A DNA stretch of 64,000 nt from NCBI GenBank assembly GCA_017503735.1, contig JAFVSN010000004.1, positions 83,995-147,994 of the forward strand, in the 5' to 3' direction. Position 1 is the stretch's first letter; every line of letters starts with the position of its first letter. Under the pieces are notes generated by a model that worked only from the letters and a program-made list of their open reading frames with translations, did not search any database and had not been told where the DNA came from. The translations under genes were made by a program, and so were the position numbers. Source of the DNA: Lachnospiraceae bacterium (GTDB lineage Bacteria > Bacillota > Clostridia > Lachnospirales > Lachnospiraceae). Positions 26,698 to 35,001 of this stretch are shown one piece after another.

Positions 26698-27618
26698 ATG
26701 GAAGTCGAATCTACCCTGTCCTCCTACCGCATTTTTAATGCAGTCGCAGAAGCGGGCAATCTTTCCAAAGCCGCGAAGGAACTCTTCATCAGCCAACCGG
26801 CCATCAGTAAAGCCGTCAGCAAATTGGAGCAGAACCTTTCGGTAAAGCTTTTTACCCGTAATTCCAGAGGCGTTAAATTAACGGAGGAGGGTGCCCTGCT
26901 GTACGAGTACACCTGCTCTGCTTTCGAATCTTTGCGTCGGGGTGAGGAGAGTATCCGCAAGATACATACACTCGGCATCGGGCATATTAAAATCGGAGTC
27001 AGCACCACGCTCTGTAAGCATCTGCTACTCCCTTATTTACAGAATTTCATTGAAGCTTATCCACATATAAAGGTTAGTATTGAATGTCGTTCCACATTTG
27101 AAACATTAGCACTGTTGGAAGACGGAAAACTTGACATCGGTTTAATCGGAAAACCGTCCGGTTCCCGAAGTATCGATTTTTTCCCGATAGGAACCGTTCA
27201 GGACACCTTCGTTGCAGCTCCTGCTTATCTTTCAAATCTGCGCGAACGGGAATCCGGAATTTCCGACAGATTTGAGGATTTACTAAAACAATCAAACCTG
27301 ATGATGCTGGACGAAAAAAATGTAACCAGACAGTATATGGATCAGTTCTTTTTAAAGCATGAGATTCTTACCGGTCAAGTCCAAACGGTCAGCAATATGG
27401 ACTTACTGATTGATTTTTCAAAAATCGGAATGGGAATCGGATGCGTCATCCGGGACTTCGTAGAACAAGAAATAGCAGACGGTACCTTAACCGAATTAGT
27501 ACCACCCTATTCTCTTCCGAAACGAACCGTAGGATTTGCCTACAATAAGATTGCTGCTCAAAATGATTCTATAAAATGCTTTATAGACTTTTACAAAGGA
27601 GAAAAACACCTATGCTAA
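26698..27618 (+). CDS. LysR-family transcriptional regulator
   Basis: A 306-residue regulator: N-terminal winged HTH (about residues 5-65; FNAVAEAGNLSKAAKELFISQPAIS matches the LysR consensus) and a C-terminal periplasmic-binding-like effector domain (about 95-300). AAGGAGGG lies 6 bases before ATG 26698. The next gene starts 7 bp before its stop, so the two are translationally coupled, and the regulator may respond to a substrate of that membrane protein. The effector is unknown. Confidence 0.9.
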   Translation: MEVESTLSSYRIFNAVAEAGNLSKAAKELFISQPAISKAVSKLEQNLSVKLFTRNSRGVKLTEEGALLYEYTCSAFESLRRGEESIRKIHTLGIGHIKIGVSTTLCKHLLLPYLQNFIEAYPHIKVSIECRSTFETLALLEDGKLDIGLIGKPSGSRSIDFFPIGTVQDTFVAAPAYLSNLRERESGISDRFEDLLKQSNLMMLDEKNVTRQYMDQFFLKHEILTGQVQTVSNMDLLIDFSKIGMGIGCVIRDFVEQEIADGTLTELVPPYSLPKRTVGFAYNKIAAQNDSIKCFIDFYKGEKHLC

Positions 27619-28634
27619 AACGAATTTCTCATATAATTCGGTTATACAAAAAAAAGGTCCGACGAAAAATAAAGCAATGGATTTACCGTTTTTTGGTTGC
27701 ATTGCACGAAGGTGAGATTCGCATTTCCTTCTTTTTCATTGTTTGCACCTTATTTGTCGGATTTTTATGCGTCGGATTCTTCTTCCGTTCCGACATCAAT
27801 AAAGAAACGCCTACTACTCCTTCCGTTTTCGGAAGTGAATTAACCCATGCATTGCGTCATACGGCAGCACAAAACCGGCGGGCGGATTTAAATGCCGATC
27901 TCACCTTGTTTTTACTTCCGGATATCGAAGATGACAATGCACTATCCTCTTTTCTTGATACCCCGCTTTACGGATTTTACCTTACCGGAAAGGAAGTCTC
28001 CTATTTACCGGAGTTTACTGCTTCTCTTTCCGACTCATTCGTAGCGGGTACGCCATATGTCGGTGGATTGTCGTTTTCCTACAATCCAAAACGATTTTTA
28101 TATAACCGTGCTACCGATATTACCGTTTTCACAGAGGAAGGAACTTATCTTCCGGTTACCGATACTACTTTGTACTATGTTGTCGGCACCGAATCCGTAT
28201 TCCGTATGTTCGAATACTTGTCAGAGCGTACCTTCCATCTGATTCACATCCGGCCGAAGGATGCAACAGGACTTCCGATTTCACAGCCTTCCGACGTTGT
28301 TTTGCGCGGTGCCGACGGAGCTTATACATTTTCTGATATTTACGGAAACTACTTATCCTCTTCGGCTTCCGAACAAAAAAGAGAAAATGCAGGAGAAGTC
28401 TTTCTTTGTACTTCGATCAATACTGCACAGTTGTTTTCCCAATTGAATATTGCGGGATATTTTCTGGTGGGATGCACGTTCCTTTTCCTTGTACTGGCCG
28501 CCTCCGTCAGAGCCCCGCTCCGGCGTACCTTTATTTGGTTCCGAATTTTCCTGTTTCATCAAAAAAAGCGTGGAAAAGCTTCTTTACGAAGACGAATCTA
28601 TACCGCTCGGACCGCACGGCGCCACGCCGCATAA
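27612..28634 (+). CDS. Membrane protein with a 5'-nucleotidase C-domain-like region
   Basis: A 340-residue protein, basic N-terminus, one TM at about residues 36-56 and another at about 288-308, with a basic cytoplasmic tail. The extracytoplasmic middle (about 70-280) resembles the C-terminal substrate-binding domain of UshA-type 5'-nucleotidases: FYLTGKEVSYLPEF, VGGLSFSYNPKRFLYNR, TTLYYVVGTESVFRMF. The metallophosphatase domain that normally precedes it is absent. The assignment is my pattern reading and is uncertain. Start ATG 27612 follows AAAGGAG by 8 bases and overlaps the LysR gene. Confidence 0.55.
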   Translation: MLKRISHIIRLYKKKVRRKIKQWIYRFLVALHEGEIRISFFFIVCTLFVGFLCVGFFFRSDINKETPTTPSVFGSELTHALRHTAAQNRRADLNADLTLFLLPDIEDDNALSSFLDTPLYGFYLTGKEVSYLPEFTASLSDSFVAGTPYVGGLSFSYNPKRFLYNRATDITVFTEEGTYLPVTDTTLYYVVGTESVFRMFEYLSERTFHLIHIRPKDATGLPISQPSDVVLRGADGAYTFSDIYGNYLSSSASEQKRENAGEVFLCTSINTAQLFSQLNIAGYFLVGCTFLFLVLAASVRAPLRRTFIWFRIFLFHQKKRGKASLRRRIYTARTARRHAA

Positions 28635-28648
28635 AAAAGCCTCCTCTG

Positions 28649-28698
28649 ACTGCCTTTCTGTTTTTTGTCCTCCAAAATACAGAAAGGCAGTTTTTTTT
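28649..28698 (+). terminator. Terminator after the nucleotidase-like gene
   Basis: ACTGCCTTTCTGT pairs with ACAGAAAGGCAGT, followed by eight Ts. Confidence 0.92.
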
Positions 28699-28707
28699 AA
28701 AAAGTAG

Positions 28708-28736
28708 TTGACAGAATCCATTTCATAGGTTATAAT
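28708..28736 (+). promoter_or_regulatory. Consensus promoter of tRNA-Gly
   Basis: TTGACA (28708-28713), exactly 17 bp, TATAAT (28731-28736), 30 bp before the mature tRNA 5' end. Confidence 0.92.
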
Positions 28737-28766
28737 GTTCCTTGCTTGAAGAAAGCAATACATCAT

Positions 28767-28838
28767 GCGCAAGTGGCTCAGTGGTGGAGTATCGCCTTGC
28801 CAAGGCGAGGGTCGCGGGTTCGAATCCCGTCTTGCGCT
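28767..28838 (+). tRNA. tRNA-Gly (anticodon GCC)
   Basis: A 7-bp acceptor stem GCGCAAG/CTTGCGC, D-arm with AGTGGTGGA loop, anticodon arm TCGCC-TTGCCAA-GGCGA (anticodon GCC) and T-arm GCGGG-TTCGAAT-CCCGT. Discriminator T; no CCA is encoded. It has a consensus promoter and a strong terminator just downstream. Part of its 3' end is duplicated 152 bp downstream. Confidence 0.97.
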
Positions 28839-28848
28839 CTAAGAAAAG

Positions 28849-28884
28849 AACAGGACAGTATCATCGATACTGTCCTGTTTTTTT
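28849..28884 (+). terminator. Terminator of tRNA-Gly
   Basis: AACAGGACAGTATC pairs perfectly with GATACTGTCCTGTT around a 3-base loop, followed by seven Ts. Confidence 0.92.
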
Positions 28885-28885
28885 C

Positions 28886-29046
28886 GTGAGCGCAAGCGCT
28901 CACGTCCCCGAGGTTCGAAGTCTCCGCTTCGCTCCGGTCCGCCCAAAACCGGCATCCACCGGATGCCGGTTTTGGGCCCCGTCTTGCGCCTTATTCTAGT
29001 CAAGTTTATAAAGCGCAAGCGCTCACGTCCCCGAAGGTTCGAAGTC
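28886..29046. repeat. Palindromes and 34-bp direct repeat with a tRNA-Gly 3'-end copy
   Basis: A 34-bp sequence starting AGCGCAAGCGCTCACG and ending GGTTCGAAGTC occurs at 28889-28922 and again at 29012-29046 (one extra A). Between the copies is a perfect 16-bp hairpin (28942-28976, CCCAAAACCGGCATCC arm) and a 12-bp exact copy of the tRNA 3' end (CCCGTCTTGCGC at 28978-28989, original 28826-28837). No gene is present. The pattern fits decayed tRNA-derived repeats or remnants of an integration site; which of these is inference. Confidence 0.75.
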
Positions 29047-29113
29047 GTCATTTATAATGCTTTTCTTTTTTAGGTCTTTGTATTATAATGGTGATTGCAT
29101 GGAGGTAAGTACA

Positions 29114-29683
29114 ATGGAGACTACGAGACGAATTCGTTTTGCAACCCCGGAGGATGCGGAAGCAATTCTTTCGATTTACAGCGAATATATTAAGAATACG
29201 GCAGTTACTTTTGAAATTGAAGTTCCTTCTCTTGCGTCCTTTCGCGACAGAATAGCACGGATTACGGAACATTTTCCATGGCTGGTTTGCGAAATTGACG
29301 GCGTGATTGCAGGATATGCCTTTGCGTCAAAGCACGGAGAACGGGCTGCCTACCGGTGGTCTGCGGATTTATCGGTGTACATTCACGAACGTTTTCACAG
29401 AAATCATATTGCTTCGGAGTTATACGAAGCGGTGATTGAGCTTCTTCGAACGCAAGGCTATTACACGGTATACGCCGGGGTTTCCACACCAAACCCGAAA
29501 AGTGAGGCCTTTCATCACGCCTATGGCTTCCGATGTCTGGGTGAGTTTAAAAATGTGGGCTACAAGCTGGGCGAATGGCGCGGAGTTGCCTGGTATGAAC
29601 TACCGATTGCGGAATACGGCAAGGCCCCATCGGAGCCAAAATCCATCAGAGACATTACAAAAAACATCTCAACACATTTTTAA
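29114..29683 (+). CDS. GNAT acetyltransferase, phosphinothricin/methionine-sulfone type
   Basis: A 189-residue cytoplasmic N-acetyltransferase close to the PAT/MnaT (YncA) group: residues 5-50 hold FATPEDAEAILSIYSEYI and TAVTFEIEVPS, the acetyl-CoA site is around 90-110 (VYIHERFHRNHIASELYEA; the usual R/Q-x-x-G-x-G/A appears as RFHRNHIA, which is loose), and GVSTPNPKSEAFHHAYGF follows. Members acetylate phosphinothricin, methionine sulfone or related amino acid analogues; the true substrate is unknown. ATG 29114 follows GGAGG by 8 bases. Confidence 0.88.
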   Translation: METTRRIRFATPEDAEAILSIYSEYIKNTAVTFEIEVPSLASFRDRIARITEHFPWLVCEIDGVIAGYAFASKHGERAAYRWSADLSVYIHERFHRNHIASELYEAVIELLRTQGYYTVYAGVSTPNPKSEAFHHAYGFRCLGEFKNVGYKLGEWRGVAWYELPIAEYGKAPSEPKSIRDITKNISTHF

Positions 29684-29744
29684 CACATTTACCTGCTATG
29701 CTATAGTTACTTTGTGCGGTTACGCACTTATTTAGGAGGATTTT

Positions 29745-30458
29745 ATGAAAAAGAAATTGTTATCGCTTGTTTTTATTACCGCTTGCGTTTTATGTGTCTG
29801 CGCTTGCGGTAAAAAGGAAGACAAAAAGGGAGATACGGATGTCAAGGACGGCACATTCACCTCTACCGACTCCACTTCCGATGCTTCCGGAGATGCTTCC
29901 GTCGAGATTCCTTCTCTTTCGGAAGAAGGCTTACTGACCCGGGAATCGGAAAATCTTTTATCCGGAAAACACAACATTGAAATTGAAATCGAAAATTACG
30001 GTACCATTGCTCTTACATTAGATGCCGATCTGGCACCGGTTACCGTTACCAATTATTTGGATTTGGTAAAGGACGGCTTTTACAACGGTCTTACCTTCCA
30101 TCGTATTATCAACGGCTTTATGATCCAGGGTGGTTGTCCGTTAGGTCTCGGTTATGGAGATTCCGGCAGAAATATTGAGGGTGAATTTTCCTCCAACGGA
30201 ATTAAGAATGATTTAGCTCATACCCGCGGTGTTATTTCTATGGCTCGTTCCGGTGACCCGAACAGTGCCAGCTGTCAGTTTTTCATTATGCACGAAGATG
30301 CACCGCACCTTGACGGAGACTATGCTGCTTTCGGTCAGGTAACAAGCGGAATCGAAGTGGTAGATGCTATTTGTAAAAACACTCCGGTGGTAGATATGAA
30401 CGGCACCGTATTGGCTCCAAACCAGCCGAAAATCAAAGAGATTCGTATTGTAAAATAG
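29745..30458 (+). CDS. Cyclophilin-type peptidyl-prolyl isomerase lipoprotein
   Basis: A 237-residue surface lipoprotein: signal peptide with a lipobox ending VCAC (predicted lipidated Cys21), a Lys/Asp/Ser-rich linker to about residue 75, then a compact bacterial cyclophilin domain (about 78-237) with GLTFHRIINGFMIQGG, ISMARSGDPNSASCQFFI and AFGQVTSGIEVVD. These cover the catalytic Arg and Gln/Phe residues. It probably assists folding of secreted proteins outside the membrane. AGGAGG lies 7 bases before the ATG, and a strong terminator follows. Confidence 0.94.
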   Translation: MKKKLLSLVFITACVLCVCACGKKEDKKGDTDVKDGTFTSTDSTSDASGDASVEIPSLSEEGLLTRESENLLSGKHNIEIEIENYGTIALTLDADLAPVTVTNYLDLVKDGFYNGLTFHRIINGFMIQGGCPLGLGYGDSGRNIEGEFSSNGIKNDLAHTRGVISMARSGDPNSASCQFFIMHEDAPHLDGDYAAFGQVTSGIEVVDAICKNTPVVDMNGTVLAPNQPKIKEIRIVK

Positions 30459-30475
30459 TTTTGTAACTCATTACA

Positions 30476-30545
30476 GCCCTGAGACTTATTGTGTCCATGC
30501 TACATTTTGTAGGTTCCACCATAAGTCTCAGGGCTTCTTTTTTCC
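30476..30545 (+). terminator. Terminator of the cyclophilin gene
   Basis: GCCCTGAGACTTAT pairs with ATAAGTCTCAGGGC across a 40-base loop, followed by TTCTTTTTT. Confidence 0.85.
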
Positions 30546-30651
30546 TTTTTTTACTCAAAACCAATATTTTCCAACTTTCTTCTAAACTAAATGTATGAGA
30601 AAAATGCAACTTCACATACTATGAAAAACAGAAATGAAAGGTGATGAACTT

Positions 30652-30948
30652 ATGTCTCATATAGAAGACAGTACGCAAACTCACAGCGCACCGCAAAAAC
30701 TCAAAAGTGCGCGCCAAAAACAACGGGATAATGTTAACCGCACCGTGGAGGTATTCGAGGCATCCACGCCTATGGAGGATGATTTTCCGGATATTGACAC
30801 CATGAATGTCAGCTCTGCCACAGAACTCACCGGTATGATGTACCGCCCACCGATGAACACCGCGGAACTGGAATCCTACCATGACTTGTATGATATTGAA
30901 TACGAACCGGCAGCAGCCAAAAGAAGCACTAAGACAGAAGTCAAGTAA
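30652..30948 (+). CDS. Hypothetical small acidic protein
   Basis: I do not recognise this 98-residue protein. It has no TM or signal peptide, is acidic in the middle (EDDFPDIDTM), is basic near the N-terminus (KLKSARQKQRDNVNR), and ends in Lys-rich residues, so it looks cytoplasmic and partly disordered. ATG 30652 has AAAGGTGATG about 8 bases upstream. A possible hairpin lies after the stop, and the gene converges on purC. The ribosome site and lack of competing frame support it as real. Confidence 0.65.
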   Translation: MSHIEDSTQTHSAPQKLKSARQKQRDNVNRTVEVFEASTPMEDDFPDIDTMNVSSATELTGMMYRPPMNTAELESYHDLYDIEYEPAAAKRSTKTEVK

Positions 30949-30994
30949 CCTTCGTACAAGCCACGTGCTCCATGACTGATTTTCGTACACGCAC

Positions 30995-31028
30995 AAGGAG
31001 CCTCCTGCTTGTCCACAGAAGGCTCCTT
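30995..31028. terminator. Hairpin between convergent genes
   Basis: AAGGAGCC pairs with GGCTCCTT across 18 bases. No T-tract follows on the plus strand, so it is only a weak terminator candidate for either gene. Confidence 0.45.
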
Positions 31029-31049
31029 AAAAATTACTTTATTCTCTTA

Positions 31050-31733
31050 TTATCTGTTTAAGATAAGCTTGGTCAACTCAACCGGCTCTACAATCTTGCC
31101 GTCCTTGTAAACACGCATGTTACCGGAAGCGATTTCATCGATCAAGATAACTTCGTTGTTGTTGTAACCGAACTCAAACTTAATGTCCCAAAGATCAAGA
31201 CCGATGGACTTTAAGTCATCAGCAACAATCTTGGTAATCTTTAAGGTCTGCTCCTTCATGCTTGCAAACATCTCCGGAGTCATAACGCCGAGAGCTGCAA
31301 GACCCTCACCGGTTACAAGCGGATCACCTAAAGCATCGTTCTTAAAAGTACACTCAACATAACCACCCTCTAAAACGGTACCGTCAGCCATGTACTCACC
31401 GTATCTGCGAATAAAGCTGCCGGTAGCAACCAGACGGCAAATAACCTCAAGACCATGACCGAATACAGTAGCAGGAAGAACTTCCATGGTAGCGTTCTCT
31501 ACATCAGCGCTTACATAATGAGTCTTGATGCCGGCCTTCTTTAACAATTCAAAATAGTGAATGGAAGTCTGAAGATTAGCCTTACCGATACCCTCGATGG
31601 TCAAACCTACGGTATTCTCGCCCGGATCAAAAACGCCGTCCTTACCGGTACAGTCGTCCTTGAACTTTAACATTACATTGCCGTTGTCGAGAGCATAAAC
31701 ATCTTTTGTCTTACCTTCATAAACCTTTTTCAT
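31050..31733 (-). CDS. purC: SAICAR synthetase (phosphoribosylaminoimidazole-succinocarboxamide synthase)
   Basis: Joins CAIR and aspartate with ATP in de novo purine synthesis; cytoplasmic, 227 residues. Signatures are the N-terminal [11 protein letters not shown], the [12 protein letters not shown] region, [19 protein letters not shown] and the C-terminal [12 protein letters not shown] and [16 protein letters not shown]. The start at ATG 31733 has AGGAGG 8 bases upstream; earlier in-frame ATGs are too close to that site or lack one. It is a single gene with its own promoter, near purH/purO-type genes 4 kb away but not in one operon. Confidence 0.96.
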   Translation of the reverse strand: MKKVYEGKTKDVYALDNGNVMLKFKDDCTGKDGVFDPGENTVGLTIEGIGKANLQTSIHYFELLKKAGIKTHYVSADVENATMEVLPATVFGHGLEVICRLVATGSFIRRYGEYMADGTVLEGGYVECTFKNDALGDPLVTGEGLAALGVMTPEMFASMKEQTLKITKIVADDLKSIGLDLWDIKFEFGYNNNEVILIDEIASGNMRVYKDGKIVEPVELTKLILNR

Positions 31734-31783
31734 TTTCATATCCTCCTGCGTTGGGAATAAAGATTGTTTCAAATAACATAGAT

Positions 31784-31812
31784 ACTATATCACACTTTTT
31801 TCGGCTTGACAA
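31784..31812 (-). promoter_or_regulatory. Promoter of purC
   Basis: Minus strand TTGTCA (31812-31807), 17-bp spacer, TATAGT (31789-31784). The same bases on the plus strand (TTGACA 31806-31811, 19-bp spacer, TATAAT 31831-31836) may drive the MATE gene, so two divergent promoters may share -35 positions. Confidence 0.65.
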
Positions 31813-31912
31813 TTTATTTTTTTACAGAAATATAATTTTTTTTAAGATAGACAGTTCTTCCCCCTTATGATACAATATTTCTTGTGCAAAATTACAAGAA
31901 GAAGGTTTTATT

Positions 31913-33289
31913 ATGAAGAAAGAATGGAAATTAAAAGAGTATCTGGGTGACAAAGAACTCTATTTGAAAATGGTAAAAATCGCAATTCCGATTTCACTGC
32001 AATCCTTAATTACCGTCGGTATCAATCTGATGGATACTATCATGCTGAGTAAAATGGGAGATGCACAGATTTCTGCCTCTTCTCTGGCAGGCCAGTTTAT
32101 TAATTTGTTTATGATATGTTGTATGGGGATCGGAATGGGTGCTTCCGTACTGACCTCCCGGTTCTGGGGAATGCAGGATAAACATTCCTTAAAGAAAACA
32201 ATTACCATTATGCTACGCTTCGTGGTAGTGTTCTCCTCTATTTTTACCGCCATTACCATTATTTCGCCGGAATGGATTATGCGGATTTATTCCGAAGAAA
32301 CAGCAATTATCACCCACGGAATTACCTATTTAAAGTGGATGATTCCGTCCTATATCTGTACTGGTCTTTCCCTGACCTGCACCATTGTATTGCGTACCGT
32401 AGGACAGGTGCGGATTCCGCTGTACTGTTCCATCTCGGCGTTTTTCGTCAATGTATTTTTTAACTGGGTATTTATTTTCGGTAATCTCGGCGCACCGCGT
32501 ATGGAAATCGGCGGAGCCGCACTGGGAACTTTGATTGCCCGTGTATTTGAACTTTGCTTCATCTGCGGCTACTTCTTCTTTATTGATAAGCGTATCCGCT
32601 ATCGTCTGAAGGATATTTTCATGAAGTGTCGGGACCTTTTAGGCGAATACATACGTATCAGTATTCCGGTTTTAATCAGCGACGGCCTTTTGGCCTTCGG
32701 TAATAACACAGTAGCCATGATTATGGGGCGCATCGGTGAAACCTTTGTAGCGGCCAACTCCGTTACCATGGTAGTACAACAGTTAAGCTCCGTCCTTACT
32801 ACCGGCGTCTGTAACGCCAGCGGTATCATTACCGGTCATACCATGGGAGAAGGCGATATTGACAAAGCGCAAAGACAAGGCTATACATTCCTGTTCATAG
32901 GCTTTATCATCGGATGTTTCTCCGCACTTCTCATCTTCCTGTTACGTGGTCCGATCATAAATTATTACGATGTATCACCGGAAGCAAAAGCAATTGCATG
33001 GGATTTGATGAATGCGATTATTATCATCAACATCTTCCAGTCCATGAACTCCATTTTAACCAAAGGCGTACTCCGGGCCGGTGGCGACACCACCTTCCTG
33101 ATGGCCGGCGACATCCTCTTTTTGTGGGTAGCCTCCATTCCGTTAGGTTACCTTGCCGGTCTGAAATGGGGCTTACCGTCCTTCTGGATTTATACGTTCT
33201 TAAAGATCGATCAAATTATCAAATGTATCTGGTGTTACTTCCGCCTACGAAGCGGCAAATGGTTAAAGAAAATCAAAGGACAGGCGTAA
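31913..33289 (+). CDS. MATE-family efflux transporter
   Basis: A 458-residue multidrug/toxin extrusion protein (cation-coupled antiporter) with about 12 TM helices arranged as two six-helix halves. The helix pattern starts at AIPISLQSLITVGINLMDTIML and the second half at IPVLISDGLLAFGNNTVAM. The PSYICTGLSLTCTIVLRTVGQ and SMNSILTKGVLRAGGDT segments are typical MATE features. The substrate is unknown. AGAAGG lies 7 bases before the ATG, and a terminator overlaps the stop codon. Confidence 0.93.
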   Translation: MKKEWKLKEYLGDKELYLKMVKIAIPISLQSLITVGINLMDTIMLSKMGDAQISASSLAGQFINLFMICCMGIGMGASVLTSRFWGMQDKHSLKKTITIMLRFVVVFSSIFTAITIISPEWIMRIYSEETAIITHGITYLKWMIPSYICTGLSLTCTIVLRTVGQVRIPLYCSISAFFVNVFFNWVFIFGNLGAPRMEIGGAALGTLIARVFELCFICGYFFFIDKRIRYRLKDIFMKCRDLLGEYIRISIPVLISDGLLAFGNNTVAMIMGRIGETFVAANSVTMVVQQLSSVLTTGVCNASGIITGHTMGEGDIDKAQRQGYTFLFIGFIIGCFSALLIFLLRGPIINYYDVSPEAKAIAWDLMNAIIIINIFQSMNSILTKGVLRAGGDTTFLMAGDILFLWVASIPLGYLAGLKWGLPSFWIYTFLKIDQIIKCIWCYFRLRSGKWLKKIKGQA

Positions 33290-33300
33290 GCCTGTCCTTT
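33275..33300 (+). terminator. Terminator overlapping the MATE stop codon
   Basis: AAAGGACAGGC-GTAA-GCCTGTCCTTT; the loop contains the TAA stop codon, so the stem starts inside the coding sequence. The A/T flanks allow use in both directions. Confidence 0.85.
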
Positions 33301-33314
33301 CGCTTTAAATTCAC

Positions 33315-33788
33315 TTATACTCCGTAACAGGAAAAAGATCCGGATGTGGTCGGAGTGATACGGAAGTCAATGGCATAGCGCCAGGTATACGCCTCATCAT
33401 AAATCACAACCCGGTCTCCCGTAGTATAACTTAAACTGCCGTCCGTATTTACAATACTGCCATAAGTCCGATATGAGGTATAATTTGCAGTGCCTATAGT
33501 ACTGATCGTACGATTATACAAATGTACCTTCCCATCCGAATAATGCCATACCTCACATTCCGCCGTAGCAGTGGCAATTACAACTCCGTCCATTTTAAAT
33601 GTAAAGGTCTGGCTGTACTCATACGGTGTATAAGACACTTTGGAATCAGACTGCGTCCGAGGCAATTCCACCACCGTCAATTTTCCTTGTTCCACTGTCA
33701 ATGTCGGTTGTGCTGCCTTCACAGTAACTCCTTGGGTCAACGTTGTCATCATTATTATCATCGAAAAAAAAGCCAGTACTTTTTTCAT
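33315..33788 (-). CDS. Secreted hypothetical protein downstream of M56 gene
   Basis: I do not recognise this 157-residue protein. It starts with a signal peptide (MKKVLAFFSMIIMMTTLTQG, predicted cleavage after VKA about residue 25) and the mature part is beta-strand-like with many Tyr/Thr/Ser (TFTFKMDGVVIATATAECEVW, TANYTSYRTYGS, SYTTGD). It ends in SCYGV, and the two Cys (one in SAEC-type region, one near the end) could form a disulfide. GAAAGGAGAAGG precedes the ATG. It follows the M56 gene by 28 bp in the same direction, so it is probably cotranscribed and controlled by BlaI. It may be a signal target or effector of that system. Confidence 0.75.
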   Translation of the reverse strand: MKKVLAFFSMIIMMTTLTQGVTVKAAQPTLTVEQGKLTVVELPRTQSDSKVSYTPYEYSQTFTFKMDGVVIATATAECEVWHYSDGKVHLYNRTISTIGTANYTSYRTYGSIVNTDGSLSYTTGDRVVIYDEAYTWRYAIDFRITPTTSGSFSCYGV

Positions 33789-33816
33789 AAAACCTTCTCC
33801 TTTCGCATCAATCTTC

Positions 33817-34767
33817 TTATTTTACCACTTCGGTACCGATTTTTATTTTGATTTTGCTTTGCTCTACTATCACAGAAGGACTTCCGTCCAAAGAGAATTC
33901 CTTTTTCACAACCTGCGGAACACTCCAAGATAGCGGGATCATCAATGCCACAAACAACACAAAGCACAAGAAAGTAGCCACATAAACACCAAATCTTGCC
34001 CGTTTATACCGTAATACATTCTTTACCCTGTTTTTCACTTCTCCGCCACCGTAACCGACAGCAACTCCTTTTAGCTTCCCTGCCTGATAAGAAACCTCTA
34101 CCAGAACTTTGGCATACTCAGAGGAATACTCCTCTCCCTTTTCCTTTAACACCGCTTCGTCACAGGCTTCTTCCATATCGTTTACAAACAACCGATAAGC
34201 AAGCCAAAGCAAAGGTTGAAACCAAAACAACGCCAGAAAGAGAAGTGCGAAATTTTTCATCCAAATATCTTTTCTCCGGATATGTACCTGCTCATGAAGA
34301 ATCACTGCTTCGTGATATTCCTGCTTTACAGAGGTCGGCAAATAGATTTTCGGCCATAACAAGCCTATCGTAAAAGGGGTTGTTATCCGGCTGGCAAGGT
34401 AAATATTCTTTCTCAAACGAATACTGCCCACCAACCACCGCCGAAACTGTAAATGCGTTAAGAGAAGCGTGATTAAAAATGTAACCAGGCCAAGTAACCA
34501 AATTAATTTCACAACCGCAAGGAAATTCTTACTCATTTCTAACGGCGACGATAACGAAAGGTATATAAGTCTTTGAACAGAAAAATTTGACACCATTCGC
34601 AATAGAAAATTACACAACACTGTCACCGGCAACGTACACCAAAGCAGATAAGAAAACAACCTTGGCGCAGTTCTCCGCAGTATTACGCGGAGAAGTATCA
34701 GACAAAGAGTAACTAATCCTAATTCTATCCCTTGGTTCACCATCCATAGAAACGCAGCATTCGACAT
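33817..34767 (-). CDS. BlaR1/MecR1-type M56 membrane metallopeptidase
   Basis: A 316-residue M56 peptidase with three TM segments before the zinc motif H158-E159-Q-V-H162 and one near the C-terminus (about 265-290). EACDEAV after it supplies the third metal ligand region. In BlaR1 the peptidase is followed by a beta-lactam-binding domain; here only about 25 residues follow the last TM, so sensing of beta-lactam by that domain is ruled out. It probably relays an unknown signal by cleaving the BlaI-type repressor encoded upstream. The start is the ATG preceded by GAGGTG. Confidence 0.85.
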   Translation of the reverse strand: MSNAAFLWMVNQGIELGLVTLCLILLRVILRRTAPRLFSYLLWCTLPVTVLCNFLLRMVSNFSVQRLIYLSLSSPLEMSKNFLAVVKLIWLLGLVTFLITLLLTHLQFRRWLVGSIRLRKNIYLASRITTPFTIGLLWPKIYLPTSVKQEYHEAVILHEQVHIRRKDIWMKNFALLFLALFWFQPLLWLAYRLFVNDMEEACDEAVLKEKGEEYSSEYAKVLVEVSYQAGKLKGVAVGYGGGEVKNRVKNVLRYKRARFGVYVATFLCFVLFVALMIPLSWSVPQVVKKEFSLDGSPSVIVEQSKIKIKIGTEVVK

Positions 34768-34957
34768 ATCGGCACCTCATTTGTACTTTTTAATTTCTCC
34801 GGCTTTTACTCCTTCGTCGGATACTCCATCGTTCTTACGTAAAAACGTATTGCATGCAACTAAAGTTTAACACATTTCAAAGATTCCGTCAATCTTCCAT
34901 AGTTTGGTTTATCTGCCATCGCTTGCAATTTCCCATAAAAAGACAAAGAATATGGCG

Positions 34958-34990
34958 TAAAAATCCCCGGTTACAAAACTGCAACCGGGG
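34958..34990 (-). terminator. Terminator of the BlaI-type gene
   Basis: Minus strand CCCCGGTT pairs with AACCGGGG, followed by ATTTTTA. It separates the repressor gene from the M56 gene (234-bp gap), so the latter likely has its own promoter. Confidence 0.8.
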
Positions 34991-35001
34991 TCTTGCACAT
35001 C

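Noticed and set aside
28742-28999. Open frame running through tRNA-Gly and its repeats
   Set aside because: It covers a structural RNA and palindromes, with no ribosome site.
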